From Trichomonas vaginalis G3 (Eukaryota; Parabasalia; Trichomonadida; Trichomonadidae), in assembly GCF_026262505.1 (NCBI RefSeq), contig NC_067207.1, positions 18,630,082 to 18,694,081 on the forward strand: a DNA stretch of 64,000 nt. The letters are read 5' to 3'. Of the stretch, positions 47,290 to 58,709 are shown in pieces. The notes under the pieces were generated by a model that worked only from the letters and a program-made list of their open reading frames with translations, was not told the origin of the DNA and did not search any database. A program made the position numbers and the translations under genes. How positions within the stretch are numbered: position 1 is the first letter of the stretch; each line of letters begins with the position of its first letter.

Positions 47290-48221
47290 TTATTTTTATT
47301 GTAAGAACATGTTAGCAACAACAGCACCAAACTCGTTAGTCATGAACCCAACTTCAATGTTAGTAGAAATGAAAAGCTTCATTCCTTCTTCATATACTTT
47401 TGAGACAGAAATCCAGAAGATAAAGCAAGAACTTTTAACAAGTAATTTAGACTGTAGTGCGAAAGATGAAACAAATGAACAGTATCTTTATGAAATGCAG
47501 GATATTATTGACCATTTACCCAAATTGCCTGAAATCCAACAACAAAAACTCACTATTCCAGAATTCGATGAAATAGAAGTCAAAGCAACTGACTCAGTAG
47601 AAATAAAGAAGTTCATACGAAAGGTAAACTATGAGTTTCTTGGATTTTCATTGCAACCACAAAGTCATGGACAAAGATTGCGATATGTATATAAGAACAT
47701 CTCTGACATATACAAATCTAGAATTTAAGACCTACGACAACTTTGTTTTCGTTAGTTGCAAAATGTGTTTGGAAATAAGAGATAAAGATAAAAGAGGTAA
47801 AGTATGGAACGAACAGATAAAACCAGCAACTTTTGAGTTAAAGAAAACCATTGACGCCTTAGTTGTTCTAGCAGGTAAGGTTTCAGAATATAACGCAAAA
47901 ATGAACCCGCAATGTTCAAAATGTAAAGCAGCAATGAGGAAATATAACTACTCCGTCAAAGAGATAGAAAGAATGAGAAACGACTATGCTGACTTAAAGA
48001 AAGAAGCAGAAAAGCCAGCAGAAAATAAAATGGACATGTTAGAATTTCTGAACAAAAACTATCCAACTGCTGACGATTTCCTTCTATCTGACGTCAAGAA
48101 GAAATATAAAGAGACTTTCGGTATCGTTAAAACTTTTGACATACTGACAGAAGAAATAGAAGCTACGAAATTGTTTAGAATTTCACGAATTCACAATGTT
48201 TACCATGTGAAACGGTTATAA
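47290..48221 (+). pseudogene. conserved Maverick protein of unknown function (E2 copy), broken
   Basis: Homologue of 7708-8672 with high nucleotide similarity. It starts MLATTAPNSLVMNPTSMLVE and lacks the extra N-terminal codons of the E1 copy. It carries the same CSKCKAAM pair and C-terminal FRISRIHNVYHVKRL. Broken in a few places. Confidence 0.65.
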
Positions 48222-48625
48222 AATTCATGAAAATTCATGAAAATTCAAGAGGGTAGAAAAGAGGGTAGAAAAGAGGGTATATCTAACCATCTACCCTAAA
48301 ATATATTTTTATTGAATTCTGAGTAAAATTCTGAGTAAAATATATTTTAGGGCTTGTGTCAAACCGTTGAGTTTTCACAAAATTTAAAAAATAACGTTTA
48401 CCATGTGAAACGTTTATAAAATAACTGGGGTAGAAATGAGGGTAGAAAACGGGGTAGATATACCCTTCTACCCTAAAATATATTTTTGCTGAAAAAAATG
48501 ACCAAATTTCATGAAATTTCTCTAGACCGACTTTTACAGGGGTAGCCAAAACTCATGAAAATCGTAAAAAATAAGAGAGTATTTTGACAACTTCAAACAA
48601 GTAGGGTAGATGCACTCTTTATTTT
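48222..48625. repeat. palindrome cluster between convergent genes
   Basis: AGGGTAGAA palindromes at about 48250-48297 and 48427-48474 lie between the gene ending at 48221 and the ATPase ending at 48626. Part of the upstream gene end (CGTTTACCATGTGAAACG) is repeated at about 48394. This suggests a small segmental duplication of gene end plus palindrome. Confidence 0.6.
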
Positions 48626-49460
48626 TCAAGCTTGACTTTTTACAATTTGAACTTTGTTCGCGTAGATGTGAATTCTGAAAGAAGTATGAGGGTCTTGTAT
48701 GACTTTGTACTTCTCCCATAGTTCATGTCTGTCAAACTTACCTGCCATGGACTCTTTCATAAGTTCCATGAAATCGTCTTCGGACAATCCAGGGAAAAGT
48801 ATGATATCAGTAAGTATTCTTTTAACATCCTTACTTAAACTCTTTGCTGTCTGTACACATATTACGACTGAGATGTTAAAGTGTCTGAGCTTCTTAAGAA
48901 TTCGACACATGTCTTGTTCTCTGTTCTTTAACAAAGGATGAGAAGCAAAGTCATCTAAGATAAGAAGACATCTGTGAGGGTAAGTCTTCCAATCGTAAGA
49001 TTGCAATTTCTTCGAAATGTATTCTATCTCTTTCTGTTTGTTTCTGAAGTGTTTCTTCTCTAATATTCTCTGCATTTCCTCATTTGGGTCTTTAAACTTC
49101 GAATTGACATACTCATTTATAGCATTGTACTTCAAAACTCTTCTTTGGTACTTCTTTATCCAATCTAACAACTCAGAGTCTTTTATACATACTAACTTAG
49201 ACTTTTTTATAATATCTTTGAACGAATTTACGGTTTGGTCAAATTGACCAGAAGTACTACAAATGACTACTAACTCATAGAATGGGTTCTTCTCATCTAG
49301 TTCTTGTTGTTGTGCAGCCATTTTAAGATAAGTGAAAGTCTTACCCGACCCAGGCGGTGCAATTAGACCTGTTATACCATTCTGAGCAAATAGGAACTTG
49401 TCATGTATGGGTTTTATCTGAGCATTTTTCCAACTTCCTCTTGTTCTTGTTTAAAACATT
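48626..49460 (-). pseudogene. A32/FtsK-HerA-type packaging ATPase, broken
   Basis: The P-loop APPGSGKT lies at about 49339-49360. Walker B is CLLILDDFASH, followed by a sensor-like VVICVQTAKSLSKDV and the C-terminal FPGLSEDDFMELMKE. This is the genome-packaging ATPase family of Polintons, adenovirus-like elements and large DNA viruses, which drives DNA into preformed capsids. Its presence with the capsid genes shows that the ancestor made virions. The start region is unclear and the gene looks broken about once. Confidence 0.82.
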
Positions 49461-49536
49461 CTCAAATTTTTTGTCAATGTCAGCAAACTTTTTTCTACAT
49501 ATTTTTAGAAAAATTAAAAATTTTTATCTTTTGAAA

Positions 49537-49987
49537 ATGTCTAGCGATTTCGCTATCTATATTCGAGACAAACTTTTCGACAGCAAAACATCTGTCGACC
49601 ATAAAATCTTACATAGTGTAAACAAGAAAGGTGAATTTGTTCTAAAGTTCTGTTTCTGGGAATATGACAAGAACCTCATTACAAGAGCAGTCTTAAAATT
49701 TGTCAATGACAGACTTGTTGACAGAGATGACGCCGATTGGAAAGATGAAGTCCAACAAAAGTTCTTAGAATGCAAAGAAGGCACATGCGCTGTTTCTTGA
49801 AGATGAAATAGAAAACAGAATAGAAGAGCTATTAAAGGACAAAGAACTTTACAATAAATATGGTTCTGAGAAATTTGACATAACTCCACCAGAAAAGAAG
49901 AAGAAGAGAGAAAAGAAAGAAAAGAAAAGAAAGAAAGTAGAAGAGAAGAAAGAACCTGAACCAGTTCCAGAGGAAAAAGAAATTTGA
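49537..49987 (+). pseudogene. small Maverick protein with Lys/Glu-rich tail
   Basis: Starts MSSDFAIYIRDKLFDSKTSV after AATTTTTATCTTTTGAAA. It shares a motif order with 8750-9124 in E1. The last part is a long KKKKREKK-type basic tract with an EPVPEEKE end. Broken. Confidence 0.5.
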
Positions 49988-50009
49988 CATGTTAAAAATA
50001 AAATTTTAT

Positions 50010-50400
50010 TTTTAGAACATTTCTGGGTCAATGTCAATGTTCTCTTCCTCTTTAGGGCAAACACTGGCTTAGACTCTAAAATCTTTTTACCCAATTTACC
50101 TTGAACTTCAACTATCTTAGACTCATAATATTCATAGTCGTCTGCTTTCTTTGGTTCATAAGGTATAACAAGTTTGTATGCTTTGCCTTCTTCGGTTTTG
50201 AGAAACTTTCTGTCAAAATTTTCTTTGACTGCTAACAAACCTTCTATGTCTAAGTCTTCAAAAGTTTGCACCATTTTAGTCACAATAGCAAACTTAACTG
50301 GTTCGATGTTCCAAACTTTGCTGAATGAAGACTTTTCAAAATGGTAGAAGTAAACATTCAAATATGTGAATGGGTCTAGTTCTTCTTTAAGTCCTGACAT
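50010..50400 (-). CDS. hypothetical Maverick protein, about 125 aa, 3' end uncertain
   Basis: Starts MSGLKEELDPFTYLNVYFYH and has a mixed fold (PVKFAIVTKMVQTFEDLDIE, KAYKLVIPYEPKKADDYEYY). The frame stays open to 49849, but the part beyond about 50010 is antisense to the neighbouring gene and is probably not coding. Unknown. Confidence 0.45.
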
Positions 50401-50469
50401 GTACTTGTTGACTGAATGAATATTTGCATCTTTTCTATCGGATAAAAAAATATTTTTTTTTAAATTTAC

Positions 50470-51699
50470 TCAGAAAAATTTTTCTTTGTATATACGCGTT
50501 CTGTACGTCTAAAAGACTTTTTGACATTTGCCAAGAATGTTCGTTTAGACGCTGTCATATAACCATATTCTTGACAATATTGTTTATACGAATCGTACAA
50601 TGACCTTTCATCTAAACACTCAAGTCAGTTTCATCTATGAACAGTTCATATACACTCTTGTTTGCTTCTAACAATGTTTGTCTCTCTTCGGTATGTGGAA
50701 TTTGTCTTGGATTGAACTTTGAAATATCTAATGTCATAAAGTATGAGAACAAGTGGTTGTAAAAGTCAGATGTCAAAGTTTCTGCTAAGTCGTCAAAATA
50801 TTCTGTATCTTGCATATGAGAATCTGACGTTCTGACAACTACATATCTTCTGTCAGAACTTTCTAACTTCATCGGAACAGCATTGTTTGAACCATAATGA
50901 AGTTTGCAACATTTTCACAAACTCTTTGGTCTTTATACTTTCTTTCAACAACTCCAACTTTGTCTGTTATAAGACTCTTCAAAGCATCTGAGTTCAAAAC
51001 TTTTGTTGTATCTATACTTTGAAGTTCATTGCAAACTATAAGTTTCATATTCTCTATTGAGAGTTAACTTGCCACAGATGTTTTCTAAGTTTGTCATATT
51101 CGGATTCGAATAACCTTCTAACAGTTTGCATAAGATATCTGTAAAGAAAGTATTCTTACCTAGTTCCTTGTTTTCCAATTATAATGAGAGCAGTTTCATT
51201 TTTAGCACTTGGATGTTGTAAGATGTTTGCAAACCAACATAAGATATACTCATAGACTCTTTCGTTTCCATTGCATATAATTTCTTTGACATGGTCTAAC
51301 CAAGCTTCTATAACATTTTCTTTCCATTCTACTTGTTCGTATTTATATCCAGTGAAGATAGAAATAGAAGTTTGGAGAAGGTGTATAGAACTTTTACCTC
51401 GAACTGAAAAATCTTCTAACTTTGACAATAAGATATCCCAAGCATCTAACATCTTCATGCCAACTTGTACGACTTTTATTTTCTTAAGTTTCTGTCTACA
51501 TTCTTGTTCTGAAACTATTGTCGCTTTAGGTTTGTTAAAGACTACATCCCATTCTTTCATAACATAACATTCTGGGCAGAGTCGACATAAATGACTAAAC
51601 GTTTCAAATTCTCGACTGCTTTGTTATAGTCTCTAAATGGACACATATTTCTGAATGCTTGGAAGTCATAAAAATCTGAAACATCTATTCTGTACATTT
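50470..51699 (-). pseudogene. D5-like superfamily 3 helicase region, broken
   Basis: Starts MYRIDVSDFYDFQAFRNMCP after TATTTTTATAAAA. The middle holds the D5 N-type segment and the helicase P-loop region (YEYILCWFANILQHPSAKNE, TALIIIGKQGT). C-terminal parts run to about 50470. D5-like enzymes unwind DNA at replication origins in poxviruses, virophages and related elements. It is unusual for a Maverick that also has PolB. Broken in several places. Confidence 0.7.
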
Positions 51700-51723
51700 T
51701 TATAAAAATAAAAAATATTTTTT

Positions 51724-52519
51724 TTATTCTTGACTTTGTTGTTGCATTTGTTGCATTTGTTGTTCTTGAGCTATTTGTTGTTGAAGTTGTTCTTGTAATA
51801 CAATACTTTCACCAGTTGCATCTTCCAATTCGAAACTTTCTGCCGTCATTGACAAATACATAGGACATAAAAGTTTTACAGGAACAAAGTTTGCGTCAAC
51901 TAAGGTTAAGTTTATGTTTGCTAAAGTGTTTGAGTTCACTAAAGCTGAAAACTCTGCATTCGAATGAACAATAGGCAAACCAGCAGAGAAAGTGTTGTTT
52001 ATACGCATGAGTATCTTTTGTCATAGTAGTTTGTCTGTCACATTCGAATAGCACTTTGAACCTAAGTTTGAAACAATATATAAAATAGGTGTACTTAAAG
52101 TCAATGGAACAGACATTCCTTGTATGACACCTTTTCCTGTTATAGGAAACTGTTGGTAGTAAAAACCAGATATAAGTTTTGTATTATAGCTCATATCGTT
52201 TATACTAAACTCAGTCGGACATCCAAACATAATGAAACCTGCTCTAGTTGCAGCACATGTTACATCCGTCCTTAAAGTATTAAATAAGTCAACAAAACCT
52301 GTTGGTGGTATATCTGAGTAAGTATCTTCAAAGAAGTATTTTTTACCATTCACAACAACAAAGTCTTCTGGTGTCAAAAGAGCAAAACAGGCTTTAGTCG
52401 TCATCGTGTTTAAGGTCAGTTTACAATACGTCCTTGAGGACTTTGTAAGTTTGTTGTTATAGAATTATATGACTCAGGGTTTTTAGTCGTAATAGTATAA
52501 ACCATTATATCTTCTGCCA
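51724..52519 (-). pseudogene. penton-like minor capsid candidate region, E2, broken
   Basis: The last part has the LANINLTLVDANFVPVKLLC segment typical of the penton-like C-terminus, as LVDFQGEPVEL is in the E1 gene at 1386, and then a Gln/Met-rich tail. Earlier parts are beta-rich (MSYNTKLISGFYYQQFPITG). Broken a few times. Confidence 0.5.
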
Positions 52520-52524
52520 TTTAC

Positions 52525-53106
52525 TTAGCAAATAAATTTTAATGAAATGTTGTGGTCGTCAAATATTTTTATGACGTCTGGGAAACTATACTTTAAGTTC
52601 AACGTTTCACCTCCTTTCATAACGTATATCTTGTCAATGACATTATATGAAACACCACAGCAAGCAATGTCGGGTTCTATTTCTTTGATGTTTATATCGT
52701 CTGCCTCTGTCAAAAGTTTCAATAGTTCTTTCAAAATTTCATGAGGTGCGATGACATATGAGTTCACTTTTACAGGGTTGTGCTCAACCAAGTTTAACAT
52801 TAGACCTAAAGCTTGACAAATCTTCTCCTGAGTTTTAAGTTTGTCTTTCAGTTGTTGGTAGTCATTTCGAATATCTGCAACAGAACTTAAGTCTCTGTTA
52901 ACTTCAGGATATGTTGGTTGTTCTTTTACAGGAACAATTGCTATACCATCTTCGTCTTCGTATGGTTTCCCCACTTCAACATCTCTGTCTTTGACATTGA
53001 CAACAACACTTTGACTGTTTGTTTGAGTTGGTGAATTTAACTTCACATCTGCCACCGCCATTAAACCTTTTGAAACACTCACGCTTCTATTTTTCGGAAA
53101 TGACAT
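52525..53106 (-). CDS. hypothetical Maverick protein, about 193 aa
   Basis: I place the start at 53106 (MSFPKNRSVSVSKGLMAVAD), right next to the divergent spacer. A longer frame upstream is antisense to the next gene. The second half is helical, then IKEIEPDIACCGVSYNVIDK and a beta end. Unknown. Confidence 0.55.
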   Translation of the reverse strand: MSFPKNRSVSVSKGLMAVADVKLNSPTQTNSQSVVVNVKDRDVEVGKPYEDEDGIAIVPVKEQPTYPEVNRDLSSVADIRNDYQQLKDKLKTQEKICQALGLMLNLVEHNPVKVNSYVIAPHEILKELLKLLTEADDINIKEIEPDIACCGVSYNVIDKIYVMKGGETLNLKYSFPDVIKIFDDHNISLKFIC

Positions 53107-53124
53107 TTTACTTAGAATAAAAAG
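53107..53124. promoter_or_regulatory. 18-bp divergent start spacer
   Basis: TTTACTTAGAATAAAAAG lies between opposite ATGs at 53106 and 53125. Confidence 0.6.
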
Positions 53125-53576
53125 ATGGACGTATTTGAGTATCTCTTCGAATTGAAGCAGAACAAAGTTTACACACACAAACAGTACAAATACATTGACA
53201 GAATAGTTCTTTACACAAACAATGGAAAATGTTATAGAATAGCAGTCTTTGCTGAACCAAAATATTTTCATAAAGCAAAGAAAGTTGGTATAACCGAAAT
53301 GGTGAAAGTTCTTGAAGCAGACAAAAATATAACAACAAAACTGACCGATATTTCTAAAGGAAAGTTTATCTTACAATTTTATGTCAAAACTGGCGTACTG
53401 TCAATATTTGACGGAGAGAAGTCAGTTCAAGAACAACTTACTGACCTGCTGCCAAAATCTGCTCGATGGAAGCTGTCGTTATGCCAATCTGAGGAGCCCA
53501 GCAGGTTTCATCGAACGAATCTTCAAAAGAGCATCTTCCGTGAAAAGTGCTATTGGTTTTGTAAACTTCTTTGCTT
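53125..53576 (+). pseudogene. hypothetical Maverick protein, 3' part uncertain
   Basis: MDVFEYLFELKQNKVYTHKQ, then YIDRIVLYTNNGKCYRIAVF and KGKFILQFYVKTGVLSIFDG: a mixed alpha/beta pattern. It is convergent with the capsid region, and its last part is low in support. Unknown. Confidence 0.45.
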
Positions 53577-55041
53577 TCATTCATCTGGACCGTCTCTGTC
53601 ACCAGTATATTGTATTTGTACAGTACCAACAGTTGAAATACCACCCATAAAGTCTTCTGAGTCAGCAAATGGAATGCCAAGCCAAAAGTTTGAACGGTCT
53701 CCATTTGTATATTGAGTTTTTTGACCTCCTGTATGAGTCCATACTTTCACATATGGCATAATAGAACTTTGCATTTCAGGGTTAATGGTTGTTGTGAAGT
53801 TGTTGTTAAAGTTCATAGCATCTAATGTCAAGTTGTATGACCTCATATCCTCAACTGTAGAATATTCTTCTCTTGGATAATATTTGCCATCTATGTTTAT
53901 ATGGTATTTAATACCAGGGTTGTAGAAGCAAGAATAGTCATTTATAGTTCGTCTGAACAGTACAAACATAGTATCTGCATGTTTCATTGCAGTTGTTAAA
54001 GCAATATCTGTTCTTGCACCTGGGTCAGCACTTTGGTTTCCAACTTCACCTGCAAAGTCTTTGACAGATATTTGGTGTATAGGGAACATAAGTGGAACTG
54101 CAATATATTTGGCAGCTAAAGCATTTGAAATATCTGGGTCCAACATATAGACTGCAAGTCTGCTTTCTATTCTCTTGCATTCAAATTTTTCGCATGTGAA
54201 CTTAACTGGGTCCCAAGCATCTCCAGCAGCATTGAAATAATAGTTTACTTCAGTGTTGAGGTTTGAGAAACCAAAGTCTAAGTCAACTTTGTTTTTGCAA
54301 AAGTCGGCGAATGACATTTTATTTGCCCACTACTTCTGTAAGAGTGAATGGGTCTTGTGTTGGTGCAATGACTAAGTTATTTTTGCTTGGAGTAAGTTCG
54401 ATAGAAATTTTTCCTGCCCAGTTTGGCAAGTATCTTAAAAACCTGAAGATGAGGAAAGATGACAAAGGAACTCTAAGTTTCAGTTTTACTTTGGTTACTG
54501 CTGCTGCAGTTTGTCCAGAAAGGTTAACATAAACTCCTGGAACGTTAGGGTCAAGTCTTCTTATTTTCTCAATAGTTGCATACTGGTCTGTTTGTTCTCT
54601 AGCTTGTGGTTGTACTGAGTTTCTCAAAGCGAACCATTCATAGTTTGCCCATGTTACTGTTTGAACTAAGTCAGAGTTAGAATATATCTTATATCCCATG
54701 AAAACTTCTGGAGCATATTGGTATCCGACATAGAAAATTCCATTGCAACCTTTCTTGTCAGACAACTTGGCAGAAGGTTTTATTTCAATGTCTTGTTCCA
54801 CGTATAAGAAAGAGTTGTCAATAGAAATTATATGAAACCTGTCGCAAGCAATATCTACTGTTGTTGAAGAACCTTCTCCAAACTCACCTACGTTTCCATA
54901 AGAAACAGCAGTTGTATATTCGTAAGTTCCAGGAACTATTTCTGACCTTCTAATGGCATTGTCGCATTCGTTATACCATTCGGAAACATTTCCATTCATA
55001 GCATCCAAAACTGTTGGCGTTATATTCTGAGCGGCGTACAT
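53577..55041 (-). CDS. major capsid protein candidate region (double jelly-roll type), E2
   Basis: The region contains two neighbouring open frames, 54319-55041 and 53577-54317, each with its own ATG. The first carries beta-rich blocks (AVSYGNVGEFGEGSSTTVDI, VPLSSFLIFRFLRYLPNW, KISIELTPSKNNL) comparable to the E1 capsid candidate at 16758. The second has RTINDYSCFYNPGIKYHINI and a C-terminal Gly-rich end. Whether this is a two-gene arrangement or a broken gene cannot be decided here. The function is inferred from pattern, size and context. Confidence 0.55.
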
Positions 55042-55073
55042 TTCATATGAGTAAAAATATAGAATAGTTGGAT

Positions 55074-56400
55074 TTATATGTCATAATAGAACCCACTCCG
55101 ACCAAGCTTTACTTTCTTCCTGACTGAGTTTTTAACTCTTCTTTTTCCTTCATTGCCCTCTGCTTGAAGTTGTTGCATCTTTGCATTATGTTCATCTAGT
55201 ATGTTGCAAATTTCCCATGTCCTTTTTGCCTTTTGGCTCTGGTCGCCCATCTCAGGTAACCTATATCCTAGAAAGAGTTTGTCATAGTCTGTATTTGAGT
55301 CTTCGCGTATTGTTTGCATGACTCTTTCCTGAGTTTCCGGTTCAAGCTCTTCAAACAGTGCCTGTCCATATGGAATAAGCTCGTTTCCAAATATATGTTT
55401 TTGTAGCCATTCTGGTTTTCTTTCCATGTTACCAACTATATCTTTTGTGAATGGGAAAGCTTTTACCCAATCTTTCAGTCTTGCGTCGTTTATTTCTGTA
55501 GTTGGTTTTATTTTGTCAAGGAACATGTTTTTCAATACTAACATTTCATTTGGTACTGTCCATTTGAGTTTTCTTAAATATTCATCCCTTCTCGTTCATT
55601 GTCTGCAAAGTAAGTTTTTATGACATTTTGTAAACTTTCGTTTGCAAGGTCATGTACAATAGGTTCTCTTCCTTCTGTCTCCCTAACTTTCTTTCTAAAC
55701 TCTTCACCAAATATACCATCTTTATGGTTCTGTGTAGTTCTTTGAGATAAATGTTTTAGAACGTCAGGTGTTATATTTCCATCAGCCATGTTCATTTCAT
55801 ACTGGTCCAAAATATCTGCATCTTTCATATCTTTCAATGGCATTAAAGCCGCGCTGAAAATACCAGCTATATCTGGTTCACCATTCACTTCCATTGCGTC
55901 TACAACTTCTTGGAATTGTGGTTGTAAGTTTATGAACCACCTATCCGGATTAGCTTTATGACCCCATCTCATTGTAGTTCCATCGTCTGCAGAAACAAAA
56001 GTAGGTTTGTTTCCATCTTGGTTAGGTTCTGAATGAACTTTAAACAATGTTTCATTTCTATATGTTTTCTTGAAATTTAACCTTTTATTTTCACCGAGTT
56101 CATCCGAAGATTGAACGTTAAATGCTCGTAAGTAAAAAGGGTTGTTGTATTTGTGTACATTTTTTTCAGTTCTTCCATTCTATGCTGAATATTTTCATCT
56201 GGTGTTGGAGTCTTTTGTATGTCGGCAAACATTTTTCGATATTCTTCTACTATGTCAGCCGAATTTTTTTTAGACTCTTGGAAATATTCCATATTCTCCG
56301 CATACTCTTGTTGAGGGTCAAGATTTTTCGGCTGTTCCAAATCTTCATCTAGTTCTGTGAAGTTAGTTTCCAAAGGAGGACTTGTTCGTTTCCTTCAGGC
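55074..56400 (-). pseudogene. hypothetical gene region, broken
   Basis: Open segments encode METNFTELDEDLEQPKNLDP, then a middle with TMRWGHKANPDRWFINLQPQ and a last part EWLQKHIFGNELIPYGQALF ending SVRKKVKLGRSGFYYDI. It lies just upstream of the capsid genes, in the same direction. No family seen; a scaffold or minor virion role is possible. Broken in two or three places. Confidence 0.5.
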
Positions 56401-56422
56401 TCTTCTAGCTGTTGTTGCTGAA

Positions 56423-58072
56423 CTATTTCTTCCATGTCTGGTTGTATCTGAACTTCTTCCTGTGGAGTTTCTTGTACCTCATCTGCTGGCATTTCATATA
56501 TTCCGAGACCGTTTTAACAATTTCCCTATCTACGTCATCCGCATTCATAAGCTTTTGTTCTTTCGTTCCGTCTCTATTTTTTACGCGTTTCATGACGAAA
56601 GTTGAATTGTCATTTAGCTCTGACATCAAATATCTCGGAGTAAATTCATCCATGTCATTTGGATGATATGCTATTAAATCATATCCCTTAGCGAGCTTGT
56701 ATTTTCCAGGTTTGAGATTATATCCGTTTTGGTGCTGAGCCATAAAGCTAAATAGGTTCGGGTCAGTATTTCCATCCTTGAACTTTCCAATAGCTTCTTT
56801 ATATCTGTCACTAAAGTCAACAGTATCTGGGAAACCACACTCTTCTTTAAGCATTTTTAAGAATTCTTGGTTTCCTTGTTCTCTACTTCTTTTATGTCCT
56901 TGCTCTGTTTGTGGTTGTTGCTGTGCAGTGTTTTGAACTGTTGGTTGTGGTGCAGTGTTTTGAACTGTTGGTTGTGGTGCTGGATTTTGAACTGTTGGTT
57001 GTTGTGTTGGTTTTGGTGCATGCCTGTGTCTGTGTCCATGTGACGATGTAAATGTTCTAGGTAGTCCTGGTGCAGGTGCTTCTCTTGGAGGGTTTGGTGG
57101 TATATAAGTTCCACCAGCTGGCACATATGTTCCATCTGCAGCGTAATGTCCTACCTGACTTTTCGTTTTTAAGAAAGCATTTACTAGGTCTGTTTTGGTC
57201 TGTTGTAACTCTTTTTCTTGACTTTTCACAACAGTTGCTCTAACGGCGTCATAGGCACTTTGAACTGCCTGTCTCGTTGCTGCATCTGTTATTTTCGTCA
57301 TATTTTGTGCTACTTCTTTTAACTCTTTGTCGAAACCTTCAGACTTCAGTTTCTTTCCAGATGAGAAGTCGTTCACTTGTTTCACCTTACTATGAAGAGC
57401 TTCGAAGGCGTTCTTAAAGTCAGCATTCGTTAAAGCTTCATTTGAACTGTCTTCATCCGCTTGTATTTTTGTCCTTATTGACCCTATAAGTTGGGCTGCT
57501 TTAGCGTTGGCTTGGGCATCTAACCAGTCATTGTTAGCTTTTATATATTCTGCGCTTTTCATTGCCTTTTGCATGGCTGCGTCGTTATTTTTACTTTCTT
57601 GTGCTAAGTTTTCATACTGTACGGTTTGGTTTTGCAACTGTAAAAGTTTTTCTGCCTTTACATTTGCTTCAACTTCTTTTTTATACTCATCGCTATCCAT
57701 ATATGTCTTCAGGGCTTTTTGTTTTATCTCTTCATCTTTCAGTACTTTATATTGAGTAGTATGGTTTTTCAAATTTATGACATCTTGTTCCATTTTTGCT
57801 ACTTCTGCTGCTTTTTCTGACACTTTTTTCGCATATTCCTCTGTACTTAGTTCTTTCAGTTGTTCTTCTTTCTTCTTTTTCTCTACGTTTAACTCATTGA
57901 GTTTCTTTGTGTGTCTGTCATATTCTAGTTTCTTTTCGTTTTCACTTATTTGTTTCTGTATGTCTATGTTTGACTTTTTGACATCTGTTATTTGATTTTT
58001 GAGTGAACTCAAATTCATTTGACTTTGAGGGTTATAGGCTGTTCCGTCTGCAGCTCCACCATAGCCTGCCAT
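56423..58072 (-). CDS. coiled-coil/Gln-rich Maverick protein (E2 copy), 549 aa
   Basis: An open frame. Residues 10-200 are a long coiled coil (QKQISENEKKLEYDRHTKKL, EKAAEVAKMEQDVINLKNH). A second helical part follows (about 210-310), then a Gly/Pro loop (YVPAGGTYIPPNPP), three 9-residue PQPTVQNTA-type repeats, and a C-terminal domain with YDLIAYHPNDMDEFTPRYLM and VKNRDGTKEQKLMNADDVDR. The E1 copy at 1-1240 is homologous. Function not recognised. Length and repeats fit a structural protein. Confidence 0.65.
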   Translation of the reverse strand: MAGYGGAADGTAYNPQSQMNLSSLKNQITDVKKSNIDIQKQISENEKKLEYDRHTKKLNELNVEKKKKEEQLKELSTEEYAKKVSEKAAEVAKMEQDVINLKNHTTQYKVLKDEEIKQKALKTYMDSDEYKKEVEANVKAEKLLQLQNQTVQYENLAQESKNNDAAMQKAMKSAEYIKANNDWLDAQANAKAAQLIGSIRTKIQADEDSSNEALTNADFKNAFEALHSKVKQVNDFSSGKKLKSEGFDKELKEVAQNMTKITDAATRQAVQSAYDAVRATVVKSQEKELQQTKTDLVNAFLKTKSQVGHYAADGTYVPAGGTYIPPNPPREAPAPGLPRTFTSSHGHRHRHAPKPTQQPTVQNPAPQPTVQNTAPQPTVQNTAQQQPQTEQGHKRSREQGNQEFLKMLKEECGFPDTVDFSDRYKEAIGKFKDGNTDPNLFSFMAQHQNGYNLKPGKYKLAKGYDLIAYHPNDMDEFTPRYLMSELNDNSTFVMKRVKNRDGTKEQKLMNADDVDREIVKTVSEYMKCQQMRYKKLHRKKFRYNQTWKK

Positions 58073-58168
58073 TTTCGCTAAAAGTGCCGCTCTTAAACCT
58101 CCACTCTGTGCACCAAAACTCGGTTTAAAAGCATAGGATTGCTTGACATTTGTTGCAACATAGTGGGG

Positions 58169-58273
58169 TCATTCAGCATTTGTTGTTGCAACTGTTGTTG
58201 TGGTGTTAGTTACTATTGGATGTTTCAATGCTCTCTTCCTCTTACGTATATTCTTACGTAGCTTACGTGGCAT
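58169..58273 (-). CDS. 34-aa basic peptide
   Basis: MPRKLRKNIRKRKRALKHPI, then VTNTTTTVATTNAE. The Arg/Lys-rich start resembles adenovirus-type core peptides and small DNA-condensing proteins of related elements. It lies just upstream of the 549-aa gene. Low support because of length. Confidence 0.35.
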   Translation of the reverse strand: MPRKLRKNIRKRKRALKHPIVTNTTTTVATTNAE

Positions 58274-58709
58274 TTTAAGTGAAGTTAAAAAGCGGTTTTT
58301 GACAGATGTTTATATGACACTTTTTGTTCAGCACAAAAAACTACTCGGTCAAAGTGTTGTCAGTTTTGTAAAATAACCGTCCTATCTCATTCTATAAGGG
58401 GGAAAGGCTTCTCAAAGTATACTTCCTTGGAACGCCTGTAACTTTTCCTGTAGCGACGATAGACCCTTACTTGTCCGGACAAAGTTATACTATTTTGAGT
58501 GTTCTACAAAAAAGTCAACAGCGACGACTCTCAAAAACCGTTGTGTAAAAAGTTTTACCGTTTGACAAAAAAGTATATATAGAAAACAAAAAACGTTTAT
58601 AGTTCATTCAATATTTGAGATGGAACGGTTTGCCAACGGTAACTATTAAATAAAATAAAAAAATAGAGGGGGTTACCGTTGACGAAAACGGTTTATTTTA
58701 AACTTTTCT
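58274..58709. other. non-coding terminal-proximal region of E2
   Basis: No gene. It has several CCGTTT or AACGGT words and a GGGGGAAAGG block. It separates the minus-strand virion genes from the two plus-strand terminal genes, so it should contain the start signals of both. Confidence 0.5.
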
